Origin: Craterostigma plantagineum
Taxonomy: Eukaryota > Streptophyta > Magnoliopsida > Lamiales > Linderniaceae
Assembly: GCA_027422505.1 (NCBI GenBank)
Contig: JAPQWV010000327.1
Location: forward strand, 62,001 to 126,000
Length of the DNA stretch: 64,000 bases
Direction of reading: 5' to 3'
The position numbers were made by a program, and so were the translations under genes. The notes below the pieces were generated by a model that saw only the letters and a program-made list of their open reading frames with translations, had not been told where the DNA came from and searched no databases. Shown here piece after piece: positions 59,169-64,000 of this stretch (the first letter of the stretch is position 1; every line of letters begins with the position of its first letter).

Positions 59169-60337
59169 TCTTCTAATAACCTTCATAGAAGTTTGAGCAG
59201 AAGACTGTTGAACCCTAGCCTTCTTTGATACCCCACCGTCGCTCGTGCTGTTACACTACATTTTTTCACATAATATGTTAGCAAATAGATTTTTCCTCTC
59301 TTAACAATATAATCAATCAAGAAAAATGTAAGAAAAATGGCAGAAACTTGTTAAAATTGCCAATATACAACAATGGAAAAAGCTCCCTATATCAGGACTT
59401 CTAGCCTGGAAAGAAAATGATTCATCATTGTTCCATTTTGGCACGCCTAGAAAATGAAATTATCACAAACATAAGAAATTATAGTCTTCTTTTCCTATAC
59501 CATTCATATAACGTGTACGTCTACGACCCTCCCTTCTTCGTCTTTTGACATATACCTTTTCTACCTTCGAACAAAACCTAAAGATAAGCAAATTCTAACT
59601 CTTCCCTTGCTAATTAATTGTGATCATGCTTAGATTACTCACCTCAGATGAGTGGCCTTGATTGTGCTGATTCTGGCCCTTATTCTTAACTCTCCTCTCA
59701 CCCGAAAAATCGTAGAACTTGTTGTTCAAAGTGGTGACGCAATATGTAGGCGAAGAGGTGGGGAGAGGCCAACTTGTGTTACTATTATCATTACAAGATC
59801 TAACAACAATAGTAGAAGTATTCTGATGTATTAACACATCATGGTTTCGATCGTATAGTACGTGCTTCGTACCACCACCACCATCATCATCAACTAAGGA
59901 CCTTGTAAGAGAATTATTATAGGGATTCAAATTCAAGACTTGATCTTCCCAGTTTCCAACTTCTTTTGTTGCTGGAAGAGACTCGCACCGTATCTATCTT
60001 CTTCTTCGCTTCCCAAACTACTCACCATATTAGAATCACAGGCATGCATATATGTTTTTGTAAGAGAGTATGCGATTCAAAGAGAAGGAAAGAAAAGCAA
60101 AACAAGCAACTCAAATAGTAATATATATATATGGGAAGGGATATATGCTTACAGAGACAGTTGGCTGAAAGACCTAAGAGGAATATCTGGGCAAGGATTA
60201 TGATTCTCAGCTGAAGAAGAAGAAGAAGAATCTGCAGAAGATGTAATAACATTTGTAGATCCATACACGGCAAACTGATGATGCTGTGGATGCATGCTAT
60301 TATTCATGCTCCACCAGTTAGGGTTTCCAGCCATCAT
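58050..60337 (-). pseudogene. bHLH transcription factor (bHLH112/68/123-like) with apparent exon 2 frameshift
   Basis: Exons on the minus strand: 60337-60153, 60017-59643, 59255-59181, 59083-59018, 58780-58715, 58557-58492, 58193-58050. N-terminus MMAGNPNWWSMNNS is the family signature. Exons 3-5 give SKKARVQ, VRKEKLGDRITAIHQLVSPF and TDTASVLSEAIGYIKFL, the atypical bHLH of this subfamily, which lacks the usual His-Glu-Arg E-box contacts. The end is [13 protein letters not shown]...[14 protein letters not shown]. In exon 2 the frame of the first part (GSEEEDRYGASLFQQQKK) closes at TGA, and the family block NWEDQVLNL continues in another frame. One base appears missing in an A run at 59955-59957. 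Total exon length (977) is not a multiple of three. It is a recent inactivation, a sequencing error, or a gene using another start. Confidence 0.8.
59104..59164. repeat. Compound (TG)n(AG)n microsatellite in bHLH intron 3
   Basis: About 12 TG units followed by about 18 AG units, about 17 bp upstream of exon 4 on the gene strand, so it overlaps the acceptor region of the intron. Confidence 0.95.
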
Positions 60338-60818
60338 CAGTACTCAGAACTCCAATCTCTGATGAAATAACTTCTTTTTCTTCGCAGCAAGGAGATGATG
60401 GATAGAAGGATTTCACTCTGATATTTTGCTCTTATCTTTCACTTTCTCTCATGCTTCCATGTTTGTGAATCAAAAACAAGCCTTTGCTGAACCTATTTCA
60501 GAACTATGCTTGCTTTCTCAGAACAGGTTGAAGAATAACTACAATGTCTCAGTCATCATATCACACCCAAAGAATTTTATACTTGTGGGGTTTCAACAGC
60601 CTGTGCTTGTTGTATAATAACTTTTTTATTTGTTTTCTTTTTTATTCTTGCTTTAACTTTATCATAAAGTAGAATTGAACGGAGATAAAAGCTGATGGAG
60701 AGTTGGGATTTATATATAGGCCAAATAATGTCGATCGGTACATTAGAAAGACGCATCTTTTCTCATGTTTCCTTCAATGATATACATTTTAGTTATAGTA
60801 GATTTAGCATTTGTAATA
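60338..60818 (-). promoter_or_regulatory. Upstream region of the bHLH gene
   Basis: Minus-strand TATATATAAA at about 60718-60709 lies about 370 bp before the start codon and is a plausible TATA box. Confidence 0.5.
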
Positions 60819-60845
60819 CTAGTGCAAACCCGTGCGTTGCACGGG
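60819..60845 (-). mobile_element. Helitron 3' terminus
   Basis: On the minus strand: hairpin CCCGTGC-AAC-GCACGGG (60845-60829), six bases, then CTAG (60822-60819), followed by host T. This is the standard Helitron 3' end (hairpin plus CTRR next to a T). The element would extend to higher coordinates and so include the Ulp1-like gene. The 5' TC end was not located. Confidence 0.65.
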
Positions 60846-60959
60846 GCTATTTTTTGGATTGAGGTATGTACTGAACGTGCATGTTTTTCAAATGAAGCAT
60901 CTCTTGTTTGGTATGTGGAAAAATATGTGATTAAAAAACAGAATAATTATTAAATTTGG

Positions 60960-61115
60960 CAATAATAATTTATTTAACGTCGGAGTAGCTAAGACCAAAT
61001 ACTGGAAAACACTGCTACGGTGGGAAAGACAGAATTACTACTAAATGCGGGAATGATAACTTATTTATTGTCAGAGTAGCTAAGACCAAATACTGAAAAA
61101 CACTGCTACGGTGAG
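60960..61115. repeat. Two tandem copies of a ~91-bp unit
   Basis: GGAGTAGCTAAGACCAAATA with CTGCTACGGTG occurs from about 60981 and again from about 61072, with two or three changes. The second copy contains the stop codon of the Ulp1-like gene. Confidence 0.75.
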
Positions 61116-62478
61116 GAACTCTCTGAATTGTTGGATTAGTTCCGGCGAAACATCGTACACGTCATCTTCAGCAAACATGAAGGAAAATGCTGATCGCAGC
61201 ACATATACTCCACACTCGCCGCTGATTCATACAGGAAAAGAGAGACAATTTACGTAAGAAATCATGATTCTACAAAATAAATAGGGTGACGGTTTTGGAC
61301 TACCTCATAGTCTGCTGGGGGAAGTTTGGATCCCTAAAAACAGCGAAGTCGACGATGGAATCAGTGATGCGCAAATCTCGAAGAATATATGGGATCATAA
61401 GCCGTGTTTTTTGAAATGCCTCTTCGAAGAATCTCATATCTCTATCAACCGAAGGTTCAGAGTCATGTACTATTATTAACTGTTTTTTATAATCAATGAT
61501 GCACAGTATCCAGTGACATTGATTTATGTTGACTGGGATAACGATAAGATCTGTTTCCTTCCAAGGAATAGACGGCCAATCCTCAACAATTCCTTGTACA
61601 TATGGTCGAATGACAGATAGATCCATACATCCATCGCTCGTATACTCTGCTGCAACTATTTGGTTGAACGCTGTAGGCATAAAAGAAACTCTCGACTTTG
61701 GGAAACTTGCATGTGCTTGCGTCTCCATAAATCCTCTTAAGCATTCGTCCATGTGCTGGTGGAGATTACAATAGAATGCATAATAAGAATATGTGGAAAA
61801 AATTAATAGATGCTTAAGTATTGTACCTCATCATGTAGCCAACTTCCCTTCGTCATAAGGTTTTTGAAGAATTCTTTGGCGCGTTCTTTTCGGAACAGCG
61901 TGCCGACACAATCTCCGTCATTTATTGTTCCTATTGTCGCCGATACACGCGGAAAGAATTTTAACATCCTGTTGACATGCACCGCAAGAGTTTTCTCTGC
62001 CGGGACGTTTTTCGAAATCGAACGGTGTCCCTCTAACATGCTTGTAGTTTTTGTCTTAGATCGTTTTTCTAATGGATCCTCTCCTGGCTGACTGGAAATA
62101 TTCGTGTTCTTTCTTTTTGCTTGCAGTTTCGTCTCCTTAGTTGTAGGTATGCTTGTTGTGAATGCTCTCGTCTGTTCTCCGTCAGGTGCCAGGCTTCTCT
62201 TACCTGTAAGAAAATCGGACGTCAAGTTATAAGTAGTAACAATGTTTTCAATTTTGCTGAATAATGTTTCACATACCAAGGGTTTCTTCTATACGCGACA
62301 GCCTCCCATCGATTACCGAGTAATTTTCGTTAATCTTCACTGTTAGGTCGTCGAACATCTCAGTATCATATTGGACATAGCCATCTATCTTACGTTCTAT
62401 ACGATCAACAAATTCTCTAGCTTTCTGATGAAATCCCGCAACAATGGTGTCTAAATAATCTCTTATTTGATTCATCAT
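61080..62478 (-). CDS. Ulp1-like (C48) cysteine protease, transposon-associated
   Basis: Four exons on the minus strand (62478-62277, 62203-61827, 61755-61304, 61221-61080), all GT-AG, sum 1173 nt, 390 residues. Residues 1-67 are a short coiled coil. A basic, Ser/Thr-rich linker (KRKNTNISSQPGEDPLEKRS) follows. The C-terminal half is the Ulp1 fold, with catalytic His in NQCHWILCIID, Asp in IIVHDSEPS, Gln in NFPQQT and Cys in GECGVYVL. SUMO proteases of the host are larger and differ; short Ulp1-like genes of this build travel inside plant MULEs, CACTA elements and Helitrons. The adjacent Helitron end suggests capture. Expression and substrate are unknown. Confidence 0.72.
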
Positions 62479-63109
62479 TTTATGGAACTTTTTTTTGTAT
62501 GTTTGTGTGTATTGGTTGTAAAATTATCGAAATGATTTGATTTATATAGAGTGTCGATGTTAAGGAACTGAAAAGACACTACTCTCAAGTCGTAACTTCT
62601 CAGTAGAATGTATTGGTTTGATTTGTTTAAATGAGTTCTATGATTAAATGTATTTAGTGGGCATTCGTCACTGTCTTAATTGTTTGGATAATATTTCGAT
62701 GTGTCTTTTCATTTCCACAGTCATCATAATTACGTAGCGAGTAGTTTAATTTGAGTAATAGATCGATACGCCTTTTGAGTGGAATGGTTATCATGATTAC
62801 AGAGTAATTATTGAACGGTTATATTAATCCATTGTATTGCGTTAAATTTAGTAGTGTCTAGATGATCAATGATGCAGTTATGTGTAGATTAAGTGTAACA
62901 GTAATATAGCGAGTCTCGTAATTTAATTATGTTTAGATGAAAGGTAACAGTAATATAGGTACATAAATGAATTATTTGAAATCGTGCGACTGAATTTTGC
63001 ACTGCTGTTCTGCAGTTGTTGGTAGTGTACTTTTCGTTTACAGTACTGTATGCCAGCCGTGCAGCATAGGTCATCTTTTGTAATTACACACAATATTTCT
63101 GTAGGGAAA
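62479..63109. other. Upstream of the Ulp1-like gene, nothing recognised
   Basis: AT-rich, promoter side of the protease gene. The frame at 62889-63074 has no domain. Confidence 0.4.
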
Positions 63110-63450
63110 AACTTGCACTACTACTGGTTTGACCACAGGATTTCACTACTGAAGAACTGCAGCACTGAGGATAATTGCACTACCGAACAGATTTGCACTA
63201 CCGAATAACTGCACCACTGAGGAGAATTGTACTACCGAACATATTTGCACTACCGAACACATGATTGCACTACTGACGAACTACACCACTGAGGAGAATT
63301 GCACTACCGAACAGATTTGCATTACCGAAGAGATTTGCACTACCGAAGAAAATTACACTACCAACCAGAAGGTCAGTAGTGTGTAATTCGGTAGTGCAAT
63401 ATGCAATAGTTCATCCTATGTACCATTCAATTACACTACTGCGAAAATGT
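63110..63450. repeat. Degenerate minisatellite of GCACTACCGAA words
   Basis: TTGCACTACCGAACAGA-like units alternate with CTGCACCACTGAGGAGAA-like units. About 15 copies of the core CACTACYGA occur with 16-25 bp spacing. Near 63393 the complement TTCGGTAGTGCAAT appears once, so the array can pair with itself. Confidence 0.8.
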
Positions 63451-63779
63451 CAGCCGTAAATGCGATGGGATATATGATACTTATGCAAATCGCGGGTCTT
63501 TCCCTTGTTATCTTGAATTGCATTTTGAACGAAGAACAGTTGTCGATTTAATCGCATCCTATTTTTATAACAATATACAAAATTGAAGTATTATGTTATC
63601 AAATTATGTTTAGCCGAATCATTTCTGGCCAAAGAATTCCATCTTGCATTGTTATCCCTCCTCGAAAGTCAAACTCCATCTTGCCAATGTGAAGGTCCAT
63701 TCCTCTTTGTCTCTCTCAGAAGTTGATTCAATAGCGATCTCTGAGAATGTGGTACTACTCATCAATTTAAATGGCTACT
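63451..63779. other. Intergenic, nothing recognised
   Basis: No coding signal or repeat end seen. Confidence 0.4.
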
Positions 63780-64000
63780 GTTAGATAATTTATAATTAAT
63801 ATAAATTATTATGTGAATGTGAAATTTAGAAAAATATTTTTATTTAAGAAATTGGGGTTTGAAAATGCTATTGGGCTTCGATTTTGGTCCAATAACGGAC
63901 AAACTTGTAGAAGTCCCAACTTCTAGAAGGTTGGGTTGGTGGCTTCGTAATTGAGTAGTTTTTTGGAGTGATTAAAAAACCACTCCTCAACTCACGTGTA
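63780..64000. mobile_element. Possible LTR start, cut by the window edge
   Basis: TGTTAGATAATTTATAATTA resembles the 5' end of common plant Copia LTRs and runs to the edge. No partner LTR, primer site or duplication is visible. Confidence 0.3.

Noticed and set aside
63110..63450. CRISPR-like array
   Set aside because: Units are degenerate, spacing is too short and irregular, and the DNA is a plant nuclear genome.

Overview
The window is nuclear DNA of a flowering plant. Genes have short GT-AG introns, a nuclear elongator tRNA-Met with an intron is present, and the mobile DNA is plant Copia, hAT, Tourist/Stowaway and Helitron material. Protein similarities, recalled without a search, fit an asterid, perhaps a Lamiales/Lamiaceae species; that last step is inference. 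Exon borders were assigned by eye from splice signals, reading phase and family conservation.

Left part (1-20.2 kb). In order: a decayed TOPLESS-type co-repressor fragment; a divergent pair, ALBA nucleic-acid-binding protein (-) and TRAPPC2/sedlin (+); a MAPK-kinase-substrate-like protein (-); a broken DUF642 wall-protein gene (-); the plastid ATP/ADP translocase NTT (+); an AOP-like 2-oxoglutarate dioxygenase (-); an intron-containing tRNA-Met(CAU); and a secreted thionin-like cysteine-rich protein (+). TRAPPC2 appears to carry a minor-spliceosome AT-AC intron and a GC-AG intron. Intergenic DNA holds several non-autonomous DNA transposons, including one hAT element inserted into another, each with perfect 8-bp target duplications.

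Middle part (22.3-50.7 kb). Two related Copia LTR retrotransposons lie on the minus strand. Element A (22351-35718) has 345-bp LTRs differing at one base, TTATG target duplications, a tRNA-iMet primer site, gag, an open pol frame and an extra 1098-codon ORF after pol. Its gag carries a stop and a frameshift. Element B (44106-50688) has LTRs I read as identical, has lost protease, integrase, reverse transcriptase and RNase H, and keeps a Gag-like coiled-coil ORF and cis-acting DNA. Both leaders are packed with a short motif (sense strand TCGACAT), and both carry many internal polypurine-tract-like AGGGGGAG motifs. Between the elements are SULTR3;4 (+), MFP1 (-) and a PDX1.2-like pseudogene (+).

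Right part (50.7-64 kb). A 15-exon PXA/PX/Nexin-C protein (+) converges on ribosomal protein eL37 (-). Then come a bHLH transcription factor (-) with an apparent one-base deletion in exon 2, a Helitron 3' terminus beside a Ulp1-like protease gene with all catalytic residues (-), a degenerate minisatellite and a possible truncated LTR at the edge.

From memory, the left genes match a set around Arabidopsis At1g80180-At1g80500 and the right genes a set around At3g15990-At3g16080, so the host backbone looks like old conserved gene order with retrotransposons inserted between genes.
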